This document shows positions 20,640 to 31,097 of a stretch of DNA of 64,000 bases, one piece after another (position 1 is the stretch's first letter; the number at the start of each line of letters is the position of its first letter). The position numbers and the translations under genes were made by a program. The notes beneath the pieces were generated by a model. It did no database searches. It was not told the origin of the DNA and saw only the letters and a list, made by a program, of their open reading frames with translations. The DNA lies in the NCBI GenBank assembly GCA_020631735.1, contig CM036231.1, positions 3,809,831 to 3,873,830 of the forward strand, written 5' to 3'. This stretch comes from Saccharum officinarum. Its lineage: Eukaryota; Streptophyta; Magnoliopsida; Poales; Poaceae.

Positions 20640-21109
20640 CTTGTAAAGAAACAAGTATTTTGCTTTCATCATAGTTCGATCAAACTTTTATCACTTAAAC
20701 AGTTGTCTTAATCGAATCAAGACTATTAGCATTTTTGTGTGAAAGTCGAAGCGTTCTGACCTTTTTTTAACGTCGAGACCGTAAATCTTGTGGTGCGGGC
20801 AAAAAATCCCGATCACGCAGGTGAGCAAAGTCACCATAGCCGCGGGGGCATAGGTTTCCCGCAGTCCGACCCATTTTACTCGGTATTTTGCTTCTACGAC
20901 CCTTTGCCTTTAGATCTTAACGTAGAAAAGGGGTCAGATGCAGAAGAAAGTTCTTGAGTAAAAGTATTCCCTATCAGCCCCAAGTGAGGTCCGACCCTGA
21001 CCGTTGTAGGGGTCAGACGTCACTAAAAGTCAAGGGAACGATAATGAAGCAGACAAGGAGAACGCCTTTTATTTCAAAAACATGATTTCTGCATATACAT
21101 GCCAACAAC
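20640..21109 (-). other. Non-coding 3' region of the Tat element
   Basis: Between the gap and the integrase remnants. No ORF. It contains repeated phrases of the gtcagac/gtccgacc type, seen in untranslated parts of Tat elements of grasses (inference). Confidence 0.45.
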
Positions 21110-22100
21110 TTAGAAAAAGTCTAAGGGTAGAAGCGATGTAGCTGCTCTATATTCCAGGCATTGGTGAGGACTTGGCCGTTGGCGGTCTTGAGCTTGTAAG
21201 TGCCAGGCTTGAGGACCTTGGCGACATTGTATGGCCCCTCCCATGGTGGAGAAAGCTTGTGGTGGTCCTTGTTGCTCTGGACAAGGCATAGAACTAAGTC
21301 CCCAACATTGAAGGCTCGCCCCTTGATCCGACGGCTGTGATATCGGCATAGTGCTTGCTAGTATTTGGTGGAGTGGAGGAGAGCAACATCGCGAGCTTCA
21401 TCTAGTTGATCCAGGGTGTCCTCAAGGTACTCCTTGTCCTCCTGCCCTTTGTACTACATGATCCTCGGTGCTCCATAGTCGAGGTTGGTCAGGAGGATCG
21501 CGTCAGTGTCGTAGACCATGAAGAAAGGTGTGTGGCCGGTTGCCTGGCTAGGGGTCATCCTTAGGCTCCACAGCACGGTAGGGAGCTTCGTGACCCACCG
21601 TCTGCCAAACCTATCAAGTCTGTTAAATATCCTGGGTTTGATCCCCTGTAGGATCATGCCATTCGTGCGCTCAACCTGCCCGTTTGTACGGGGGTGTGCC
21701 ATGGCGGCCTAGTCGACGCGGATGTGGTACTTGTCATAGAATCTTAAAAATTTCTTCCCCGTGAATTGCGTGCTATTATCGGTAATGATGGAGTTCGGTA
21801 CCCTAAACCGATGGATGATATTGTGAAAGAAGAGCACGGCTTGCTCAGATTTGATCTTCGTGATTAGTCGTGCTTCTATCCATTTAGAGAACTTGTCGAT
21901 GGTGACAAGCAAATAGGTGTAACCCTCGGGCGCCTTCTTGAGGGACCCAACCAAATCAAGCCCCAGACAGCGAATGGCCATGTGATGGGGATGGTTTGGA
22001 GAGCTTGGGCTAGCAAATGGGTTTACCGCGCATAGTACTGACACCCTTCGCAAGTGCGTACAATGTGCATGGCATCAGCCACCATGGTCAGCCAGTAGAA
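21110..22100 (-). pseudogene. Integrase remnant of the Tat element
   Basis: Minus-strand pieces show the end of the HHCC zinc finger (TCEGCQYYA near 22045), the first catalytic Asp (GLDLVGSLKKAPEGYTYLLV, 21880-21980), the second (ITDNSTQFTGKKF, 21755-21790), and the catalytic Glu in NGQVERTNG (about 21675). A short C-terminal stretch near 21110-21350 follows. At least one stop and several frame changes separate the pieces. Inactive. Confidence 0.85.
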
Positions 22101-22174
22101 GCCCTGTCAGAAAGCGTTCTTGATGAGGGTCCTCGGCACGGTGTGGTGACCACAGGCACCGCGATGGATGTCTT

Positions 22175-22990
22175 CTAGTAGCTTTCTCCCTTGCTCGATG
22201 GGGATATAGCGCTGCAAGACCTTGGTATGGCTCTTTTTATAGAGTTATCCCTGAATGATGACGTACGACTTAGTGCGGAGCGCAAGGGGCCATTGGACCT
22301 CTGTCTTATCGACCGGGAGTGTCTCTTGGACGAGGAAGTCGAGATACGAGACCCTCCAATCTGGCAAGGGGTCAGACCCTGCCGATGGATCCTCATTCAT
22401 TTCCATAACCTCAGGGTCGGGCGGGGCCACTGGGAGGTCAGCCCCCGAGCCCGAGGCAAGAGATTTGTTGCTGGCCCTAGCCCCCGAGCTCGAAGTAGGC
22501 GGCTCGTTGCTAGCTTGCTCTGGTGCCTCATAATGGATCAAGGGTTTGTGTTGATCACTGGCAAAGATGCCGGTCGGGACTGACTCTCGGCCGGATGCCA
22601 TCTTCGCTAGTTCGTCGGCCGCTTCGTTAAGCCATCGGGGAATGTGATTGAGTTTGAGGCCATCAAACTTGTCCTCTAGCTTGCGCACTTCTCGGCAGTA
22701 TGCAGCCATCTTGGGGTTGTGGTAGCTTGACTCCTTTATGACTTGGTCGATGACGAGCTACGAGTCGCCCTGAATGTTCAGTCGTCGGATCCCTAGCTCG
22801 ATGGCGATGCGCAGGCCATTAATGAGTGCTCCATACTCGGCCATATTGTCAGAGGCAGGGAAATGAAGGCGGACCATGTACCCCATGCGCACTCCGAGGG
22901 GGAAATGAAGACTAGCCCCACGCTGCCCCCTTTCTTCATTAACGATCCATCAAAGTACATCGTCTAGTACTCCTGATTGACAGGCGCCGG
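22175..22990 (-). pseudogene. Second (archaeal-type) RNase H remnant of the Tat element
   Basis: Minus-strand reading gives RMGYMVRLHFP, NMAEYGALINGLRIAIELGI, a stop within the next block, then MAAYCREVRKLEDKF and HIPRWLNEAADELAKMASGRE. This pattern marks the additional RNase H of Tat elements. A low-complexity Ser/Ala/Pro tail follows. The aspartates and the overall order support the call; the stop shows decay. Confidence 0.75.
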
Positions 22991-23211
22991 TGGTATTTAG
23001 GTCTCGGTCCACTCTGCCATGAAATCGGCCAACACCTAGGACTTGGTGGCCATTCGAGGGGCGTAGGTGATCCCTTCACCCATCAGCTCGAGCACCCACT
23101 TGGCAATCCTCCCTGTGGCATCATGGTTTTGGATGACCTTGCCAAGAGGGAAGGACGAAACTACCATCACTGGGTGTGACTCAAAATAGTGCTACAACTT
23201 TCTCTTGTCGA

Positions 23212-23650
23212 TTAGGACGGTATACAGGAGCTTTTGGATTTGGGGGTAACAGGTCTTGGAGTCGGCCAAGACCTCATTGCTAAAAAAATAGGGCGTTGCA
23301 CCTTGAGAGTGTGCCCTGCTTCTTCCCGCTCTACAACTAGAGCAGCGCTGACCACTTGCATGGTGGTCACGATATACAGTAGGAGCGGCTCCTTTTCGAC
23401 CAGTGGGACTAGGATCGGAGCCTTCGTCAAGAGCTCCTTGAGCTTGTCAAGCGCCTCCTGAGCCTCGGCTGTCCACATGAACTGGTCGATTTTCTTCAGA
23501 AGATGGTAGAGAGGGAGGCCTCATTCGCCGAGGCATGATATGAATCGGCTAAGAGTCGCGAGACATCCCATGATATGCTTACCCCCATTATGTTCTAAAT
23601 AGGGCCCATCTGAGTGATGGCCGTAATCTTCTCTGTGTTGGCTTCGATGC
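23212..23650 (-). pseudogene. RT C-terminus / first RNase H remnant of the Tat element
   Basis: WTAEAQEALDKLKELLTKAPIL is the connection region between RT and RNase H in Ty3 elements. It is followed by LLLYIVTTMQVVSAALVVERE, corresponding to the RNase H start (usual L-Y-x-x-x-S/T, with V-S-A-A-L-V). The piece ends at giant LTR A, and its upstream part continues at 28047. Confidence 0.8.
23646..23650 (+). repeat. TSD (left) of giant LTR A
   Basis: GATGC before TGTAACACC; the same GATGC follows the element at 28042-28046. Confidence 0.9.
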
Positions 23651-26600
23651 TGTAACACCCTAGGTGTTAAGCAAAAACCTAAAACTTGGCATGTCATCAT
23701 AATGCACTTTTTCATCATGTTTTAGTAGTTCACATGGGTGCATTCACTAAAAGGAAGTTTACTTTCTGAGTGTTATGCATGGTTGGTGTTTGTGTTTGAA
23801 CCAAAAACCCTATAAGGTTCACTTTTGGGACCTCATAATTTTTAATGGAACCTAAAGGTACTTGGTATTATGTCCTAACTAAGATGAAGTGAGAATTGTA
23901 TACCTCACACTTGTGATTGTTGGTGGGACGTGAAAACAAGTTAAAAATAAAAGATGGAGCTTCAAGTTTGAATTTGAAACTTGAATTTCAATGGTTGACC
24001 ATAAGGTCAACTAGTGAGGTCAAGAGTCAAGCTCAATTTGAAAGTTCAAATGAAAAATGTTTTGCAATAATTTGATTCAAATTGTGGTGCCATGATTGTA
24101 ACCCAAATGTGGTCAACATAATGGTGTCATGTTTTGGATGTATGTGTTTGTTAATCCAACTCACTAATTACTCATCAACTCACTAACATAAAGTAAATTA
24201 AGCCAATTACTTTTGAAACCCTAGTTTATGAGGTTAGTGTTTCAAATAGTGAAACATAAGCTTCAATCTATAAATCATCTTCTATCTCCTCATCTACTTA
24301 GTTTCATGCTTGGTCATCTTCATAGGAGTTGTAGAACAGAGCATGAGGATCATTTCATCTTCTATCAACTTTGTCTAATTCTGCTTCTATCTTGCTCTAT
24401 TTGAGGGAACAATCTGCGGTTTCTACTAAAACATGGAAACATGTTTCATATTTCAGTTCTCTGTTTCATGGAGATAGCCAGCAAAAATAGCAGCTCGCCA
24501 CCTCCTCCTTGCCGCCCATCGCTCGGCCGATGCCGCTCGCGCGCGTGAGGCCACGCAATAGCTCGCCACCGCCTCAGGAAGCAGCTGCTGGCCATCTTGA
24601 AGCCACCGCCTCCTCTTCTTCTCCTTCTTGAGCCACAAAGCACCCCTCTGTTCTTTCTCGTCCGCCCAACTCCATCACCGCCGAGGAGATCTCAAGCCAA
24701 ATTCGTCCTCCTCGCTCCATCATTTCCAAATTCATCTCACTACCATGTCTGCCACCTTCCCGCGTCCCGATTGAACCCACCAGAGCCGCCCTCCACTGTC
24801 GGTTTAGCCGCGCGCCACCATTTTCCTCACCGGAGGTCACCACGCCGCCGTGAGCCCCCTCTACGTGGCCGGAGCACCACAGAGCCCCTCCACTCCATAT
24901 TGTGCTCGTTTTCGATTGTTGTTATCATGTTGATGCTCATGCTCTTGTTATTTTCCCCAGCGCATGAGCAGTCATGCCGGAACGACATCGTTTTCCTTGG
25001 TTCACGCCATCAGAGCTGCTGCCCTCGATGACCACCGTCAACCACCGCCTTCCAGAGTCAACCAGCCACGGTTTGGGAAGCTAGGTGAGCTCGTGAGTGT
25101 GCTGGTGGAGTAGGTTTAGACGCTACCGCGCCCTATGGCTAGGACATCATGTAGCCATTGTGCCTTGCTTGGCCGAGCGCCATGGCCATGGTCAAGTGAG
25201 CTCTGCGCTCGAATTCACCTGACAAACCACTCGGGTGGATACGCGGAGGTGTGAGGAGTGTGTAGTGCTCGGTGTCATCACCGGAGAGGCCGGCTATCGA
25301 TAGAGCGACCTCGTCAAAGATCCGAGCGCCGTTGCTATCGTCACGGTGCGTGTTGTACGCCTTGGGGTGGAGGGGAGATGGTATGTCGGGGTGCGGAAGG
25401 AAGAGAGGAAGTCCGTGGTGTGCTCGGTGTTGCCCGAGATCCCATCGTTATGATGCTCACCGTGGCCGGAGTAGCACCGGCATTGGTCGGCGGTGGGAAG
25501 GGGGGGGGAAGGGGGAAGGGGGAAGGCAGCCTAGGCCACCCATTGGCCTTGGGCCACGGCTACGGGTTGGGCCGGCTCGAGTCGGCCTGAGAGAAAGAGA
25601 AAGGGAGAAGAGAGCTGGGCCATCGGAGCCGCTGGGCCGAGGCCGCAGCTAGGCCGCCAACAGCGCTGATTGAGCCAAGAGAGAGGAAGTAAAGGAGATT
25701 TTCTCCTTTTCTATTTTCTGAAAAGTAATTAAGTAATGAACTTTGTTAATTCCATAACTAAATAAATAATGGTGATAAAATTATGAAACTTTGCGAGTAA
25801 GCTATTCTTGGTATGTGGAACATAGGAAAAATACTAATATGTGAAAAACAGTAACTTTTGGATGTCTAATAATTACTGGCTTTAATTAAGAAATGGAGCA
25901 TCCATGATTTTTGTAGCTTAAAATATAATTCCAAAATTCATGAAATTTGATGAGCATGTTTAACTTACTGTTATGAACCTACAAAAAAAGTTTGACACTG
26001 TTTGGAGATAAAAATGATCTGGTCACTTAATAGACCTGATTTATGTATTAATAAAATGATAAAAATGATTTCCTTAATATCATTTAAGTTAATGATGTGC
26101 AATTGGGATTGATTGTAGACCTTGGAATATTTTACCCTTACTGTTCTAAGGCAGTGGAAATTGACTGGTTCTATTAAGCTATTCACCATGATAGTCTTTA
26201 CTTGCTTAATATAATAAATACCTTTTAATTTTGAGATGTTAATAGTTGCTTTAAGTGGAGTAATTAAATTGCTTATGGTAATTGATGGGTACATTTTAAT
26301 GAACCTATTAACTCTTAGATGCAACCTCTTGGGTAAAAAGTGAAATGTATTATGTTAACTAATTGCAACTGTACCACGAAGGAAAGTTGTACTCAATTAG
26401 ATAACTAATGTTTATCCTTTCTAAATGTCCCTTTCATGATATGTCATGTTAGCATCATCCTTAAGCATGCATCCTTTTAATGTATAGTGAATGAAAGCGG
26501 AGATCCATTAGTTGAGCAGACCTCTGAGGCGGGTGTTCACTCAGAGGGTGTTGAGTTAGAGAGTGGGGTTAATCTTGAAACCGCTGACAACCCCGACACC

Positions 26601-28041
26601 GCAGGCAAACCCTGGATCATAAACCATCCCTTGTGTTTTATAAAATGTTTCTCACATAAGTCTTATTAATGTTGCATTTAAGTATCAGGAGTTGTATGAT
26701 AAACTTTGCTGCATGACTACCTTGTTTATCCTTACTCACCCATGATACCTATGTTTAAGTAATATTTGTTAAAATGCTTAGCCCTGCTTAGATGTAAATG
26801 TTAGAGGTAGGTTTTTCTAAAGTTAAAGTTGAACCTGAAGTATGAGGATGATTATGACTTTTAAATCTAGACCAGGCGGAATCTTGGCTTGTGCCCAGTT
26901 TGAGGCTAGATGTAGTGACCATGTCTGTGTCGGTTAAGGACCGTTCATTGTACGACCTGCTTGTGATCATGATTTGTAGTACTAGCCACATACTCTGGTA
27001 AGCCTAACATCTGGGCTATTCCTTTATGGGGAACGATAACCACGCACTAGGAGTGGAGAGATGGTGAGAGTATCATGTAACACACTCCTATGAATCTATC
27101 AAGGACGAACGACACAGCGAAGTGGGTACTGTGCTCTCAGGTAGCGCTAGACCGGTTCCTGTAATGGAGGATCCAAGTGATGGTTGATGTATACAGGCAC
27201 GGGTTCGGGCCTAACCCTATGTATGTCATGTGGTAAGGAAACCCCAGCTGGGCCAAACCGATTTGAATCGCCGTAGCTTCTCAGTGAAGAAGACTTGATC
27301 AACCATCCTGCATCATAGCTAATCAACTGGAACTTTAGTTATGAGCTCATATTGTGATGGTTTTATAAGAAGTTCTTAGAATTAGAATAAATGCTAATGA
27401 TAGTTCTTAATATTAATTGGAAGTATAAAACTTGGAAAGTAAGGATCCACTTTAGTGCAGTTTTCTGCAAAAGTGTTCTTGATCTTGCTACAAACTCACC
27501 TTGATTCCCCTTACCTTGCATATCCTTGGAGTCTTTCCTTTTCGTCGGTTAAGTCTTGTTGAGTACCCTTAGTACTCAGGGTTTGTTAAACCCTTGTTGC
27601 AGGTGAACAACATGAGCAGGCTGGCACTAGCCTCTGCTATATGTTGGTTCCTGAGAAAGAGTCCCAGTAGTGAGAATGTTGAAGTGCACCCTTGGGCAGG
27701 GTGAAGTTTGTTTAGTGATGTAATATAAGTAACTCTTTTGCTACCCACTGCCTTTATGGCAAAACTATGGTTTGTAAGAACTTATTACCAGTTTGTAAAC
27801 TTATGTTATTGTAAGACTTCCGCTGTACTCTGATGTAATCAATTTGTATATTTATACGACTATTGTAATCCTGCAATGCTACTGTAATTGATCTTGCTCG
27901 AAAGATGAAACATGGATGATTCGGGTTTCCCAAGGACACCCGATAGACTATTGAGTTATAGGGCACTCACGTGCTACTACCAAAGGTCTGAAAGACAATG
28001 GTAAGTATGTGTGGCCATATGATTTAGATGGTTCTACCACA
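23651..28041 (+). mobile_element. Giant LTR-like unit A (probable solo LTR, 4.39 kb)
   Basis: Starts TGTAACACCCTAGGTGTT and ends TACCACA, bounded by a perfect 5-bp TSD (GATGC), and inserted in the RT/RNase H region of the Tat element. No gag or pol and no internal LTR pair are visible. The simplest reading is a solo LTR of an element with very long LTRs, comparable in concept to LARD elements such as barley Sukkula (family knowledge; identity not claimed). Internally there is an AT-rich part, a GC-rich island (24490-25660), an AT-rich part, a small acidic reading frame (26488-26602), and a 3' part resembling giant LTR B. Shared phrases include tgcttagccctgcttag and gaatcgccgt. Confidence 0.8.
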
Positions 28042-28046
28042 GATGC

Positions 28047-28700
28047 TGTGCTCAGAGATGATGAACCCGAGTAGCATACCCCTCGGGACCCCGAAAACGC
28101 ACTTTTCGGGATTCAGTTTGATGCCATTTTCTTAGAGTTTCTCAAAAGTTTTTTGAGGTCAGCCATGAGCTGGTCGGCCTTTTTGGACTTTACTACGATG
28201 TCATCCATGTATGCCTCAACAATCTCTCTGATGAGATCGCCAAAACATTTGAGCATGCATCGCTGGTATGTTGCTCCTGTATTCTTGAGACCGAAATGCA
28301 TGCTAACGTAGCAGTACAATCCAAATGGCGTGATGAAAGAAGTCACGAGCTGGTCGAACTCTTTCATCGTAATTTGATGGTAGCCGGAATACACATCAAG
28401 CAGAGGGTTTCGCACCCTGAGGTCGAGTCGACTACCTGATCTATGCATGGTAAAGGAAATGGATCCTTAGGACACGCCTTATTGAGACTAGTATAGTCAA
28501 CACACATTCTCCATTTCTCGCTCTTCTTTTTATAAGAACAGGATTGGCTAACCACTCAGGATGATACACCTCCTTGATGAATCCAGCCGCAAAAAACTTC
28601 GCAATCTCCTCACCGATGGCCTTGCGCTTCTCCTTGTTGAAGCGGCGCAGACGCTGCTGTACTGGCTTGGAGCCCGGCTTGATCCTCAAGGCGGGCTCGG
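28047..28700 (-). pseudogene. Reverse transcriptase remnant of the Tat element
   Basis: Minus-strand pieces: FAAGFIKEVYHPEWLANPVL, CVDYTSLNKACPKDPFPLP, DVYSGYHQITM, ITPFGLYCYVSMHFGLKNTGATYQR, and catalytic AYMDDIVVKSK (about 28180-28215). These are the canonical Tat RT blocks in order, with frame shifts near 28440 and 28540. The 3' part of the gene is displaced to 23212-23650 by giant LTR A. Confidence 0.88.
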
Positions 28701-29360
28701 TGACTTCCCTCGAAATGACTGGCATATCTGAGGGTTTCCACGTGAAGACATCACTATTCGCACGGTGGAAGTCGATGAGCGCGCTTTCATATTTGGGAGA
28801 AAGGTCAGAGCCAATGCGCAGCACCTTGCCGTTGAAGCCGGTGGGATCGACGGGGACCTCCTTGGTGTTCTCTATGGCCTCAAAGGAGCATGCTGGCCAC
28901 TTAGAGTTGGGTGTCTCCTCGACTGTCGCCACCGTGATGGCGGTGAGCTCTTCAGAGGCGATGGTCACGGCAGCGAGCTCGCAGCACTCCACTTCGCACT
29001 CGTAAGCGCGATGGAATGAAGTGCCGACGGTGATGACCCCCTTTGGGCTCGGCATCTTGAGTTTGAGATAAGTGTAGTTGGGGACGGCCATGAACTTCGC
29101 ATAGCATGGGCATCCTGAAATGGCATGGCAAGTTCCGTGGAATCCAACCACCTCGAAGGTGAGAGTTTCCCTCCTATAGTTGGATGGGGTCCCAAAAGTG
29201 ACGGGCAGGTCAATTTGCCCAAGGGGTTGGTCTGTTTCCCTGGCACGATGCTGTGGAAAGGTGCCCCAGTTGGCCAGATGCACGCCCGGTCGATGCCTAT
29301 GGCATCGAGTGTCTCCTCATACATGATGTTGAGGCTGCTGCCTCCGTCTATCAGCACTTT
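28700..29360 (-). pseudogene. Aspartic protease and linker remnant of the Tat element
   Basis: MLIDGGSSLNIMYEETLDAIGI near 29290-29357 is the retropepsin active site region (D-G-G-S). The frame then shifts; PLGQIDLPVTFGTPSNYRRE and the linker to RT (KVLRIGSDLSPKYESALIDF, VFTWKPSDMP) follow down to about 28700. Confidence 0.82.
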
Positions 29361-29366
29361 AGGGAG

Positions 29367-29730
29367 CTACTTCGTGCCAACGATCGGGTCGACGACGAGC
29401 AGGCACCTTCCCGGCTGCGAGACATGCTCCGGGTGGTTAGAGCGGTTGAAAGTGATGGTGGAGTTAGACCACTTGAGGTAAGTGGGTGTTGCTAGCTCGG
29501 CCACATACACCTCTCGGCGCACAAGCTTCTGCTGGCGTTTGGAGGCATAGGCCTCTGTTCCGCCAAAGATCATTAGGTAGCCAGTCGTCTGTGGGAAGCC
29601 GTCGTCATCCTTCTCCTCAGCGTCATCCTCCGGGGGGTCTAGATTCTTTTTCCTGTCTCCCTTCTTAGACCCTCTGGCCAAGAACTTCTTCATGACCCAT
29701 AGTCCTTGTAAGCATGCTTGACGGGGTAGG
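29367..29730 (-). pseudogene. Gag C-terminal remnant of the Tat element (left of the gag-only insertion)
   Basis: Reads KKFLARGSKKGDRKK, an acidic DPPEDDAEEKDDDGFP, TGYLMIFGG and KLVRREVYVAE, the usual end of Tat Gag before protease. The reading meets the insertion at 29730 and continues at 39840, where EKMLEGPCPNHAY is found, so the two halves were adjacent. Confidence 0.82.
29726..29730 (+). repeat. TSD (left) of gag-only element
   Basis: GTAGG before the LTR; repeated at 39835-39839. Confidence 0.92.
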
Positions 29731-30569
29731 TGAAAGGTCCTTGTTTGGTTTTGGTAATTGAGTGACAACTTAGGTGGACTAATATGTGGTTATGTGAGAT
29801 ACACAGGAGATTAGTCCACATGTGATGATGTCATGAAGGAGCTCATTGCATATGAGACATGACATGGAGTCATGTGATCAAGGTGGAGAAGATTAAGATG
29901 AGGCTTGGCTTGATGGACCGGTTGCTAGTGTGAAGGGCAAGTTAGAGGCTTTGAAGTGAGGGACCGCGTGTAACGGTGAAGCTTGAGCATGACTTGGCGC
30001 CGATGGACCGAGGCAACGGTGAAGAGCAAGTGAGGTCAAGATCGATGAACCAATACGGTCACGTGATGATATGAAGTGGATCATATCATTTGGTGATTGG
30101 TTGGTGCATGTGTTGCATCAACATCAATGGAGATGGAATGGAATGCGCAAGGCAAAGGTATAACCTAGGGCATTTCCATTTCACCGGTCATAGGTGTGTA
30201 GAGAAGTTGATGACCGGGTTTAGGATAGATGGCCGTACTATTAAGAGGGGCAAACTTGTTTGCATATCGGTCATCTAGTGCCACTCAAGTGATATAACAC
30301 TGCATCGTTGCTAGGATCGAGTGGCGTGGCAAGTTGAGTGGTTAACGCCTCGAAAAATGATTATGAAAATGCTAACACACGTGCACAAGGTGGTGATCAC
30401 TTGTTGGTGTTGGCACATTTGCGAAGGCGGTGGAGTTTAAGTGGTAGAGAGGGGTTTGGGTTCCTCTCTCCCTCCCGCCAAGCTTGCGAGCGCGGGATTC
30501 AGGCGTATTTGACAAGTTGAAATGCCTATTTTTCACTACGCCGGAAGTCCGAAAAGAAACGGAGGCGAA

Positions 30570-31045
30570 CGGAGGTCACAGAGGTGACCGGACGCTGCAC
30601 CGGACGCGGTCCTTGCAGGACCGGACGCGTCCGGTCAGTGTCCAGTATCTGCGCGTTTTTCAGTTGTTTGATCGGACGCGAGGCGCGTCCGGTCACAGGC
30701 GATCGGACGCGTCCGGTCGTCCAGGGAGCTTACTGGACTCCGACCGGACGCGGGCACTGTGGCGTCCGGTCAGTCGGACCAGCGCGTCCGGTCGGTGGTT
30801 CGCAGTTAGCCGTTGTTCGATCGGCGCGTCCGGTCCTTCACGGGACCAGCGCGTCCGGTCGTTCTCGGCGCGTCCGGTCGTTCGAAGCAGCGCGTCCGGT
30901 CATTGTTTTGACCGTTGGGGTCAGTGACCGTTGAAGGATCTAACGGTCGCATTTGAATTTCGAGGGACACGTGGACGTCGCAGGGGCGACCGGACGCGGC
31001 TGAGCGCGTCCGGTCAGTTACGACCGGCGCGTCCGGTCGTCCCGA
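30570..31045 (+). repeat. GCGTCCGGTC / GACCGGACGC palindromic array in U3
   Basis: Eleven GTCCGGTC sites on the plus strand and about five ACCGGAC sites in inverse orientation within ~470 bp, including a perfect 18-bp palindrome at 30619-30636 (GACCGGACGCGTCCGGTC). Spacing is irregular. The array ends about 45 bp before the TATA box. The same array is at 38233-38708 in the 3' LTR, and a related, longer one is at 62195-62825. Confidence 0.92.
30926..30948 (+). promoter_or_regulatory. MSA-like AACGG inverted repeat in U3
   Basis: GACCGTT and AACGGTC form a 7-bp perfect inverted repeat around 9 nt. The right half is within TCTAACGGTC (30939-30948), which matches the plant M-phase-specific activator consensus YCYAACGGYY bound by MYB3R factors (established knowledge). 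Further AACGG cores lie at 30910-30916 (reverse) and 31066-31070. Function is inference only. Confidence 0.45.
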
Positions 31046-31089
31046 ATTTTGCCCAGTGAAGGGGTAACGGCTCTATTTGACCGTGGGGT

Positions 31090-31097
31090 TATAAATA
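31090..31097 (+). promoter_or_regulatory. TATA box of the gag-only element LTR
   Basis: TATAAATA about 45 bp downstream of the CpG-rich array. The identical box is at 38753-38760 in the 3' LTR and an equivalent one is at 62874 in the related LTR. Confidence 0.75.

Noticed and set aside
23651..28041. Giant LTR A as a host gene with a GC-rich first exon
   Set aside because: TG...CA ends, a perfect 5-bp TSD inside the RT of another element, and similarity to unit B show it is a mobile element.
30484..30934. Open frames with Arg/Val/Ser/Pro repeats over the U3 array (and their copies at 38147-38597 and 62332-62616)
   Set aside because: They are read-through of the GCGTCCGGTC repeat in several frames of a non-coding LTR; no start context or domain supports a protein.
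30570..31045. CRISPR-like or centromeric satellite array
   Set aside because: Spacing is irregular, units are short and palindromic, and the array is confined to the U3 of LTRs in an otherwise retrotransposon context.
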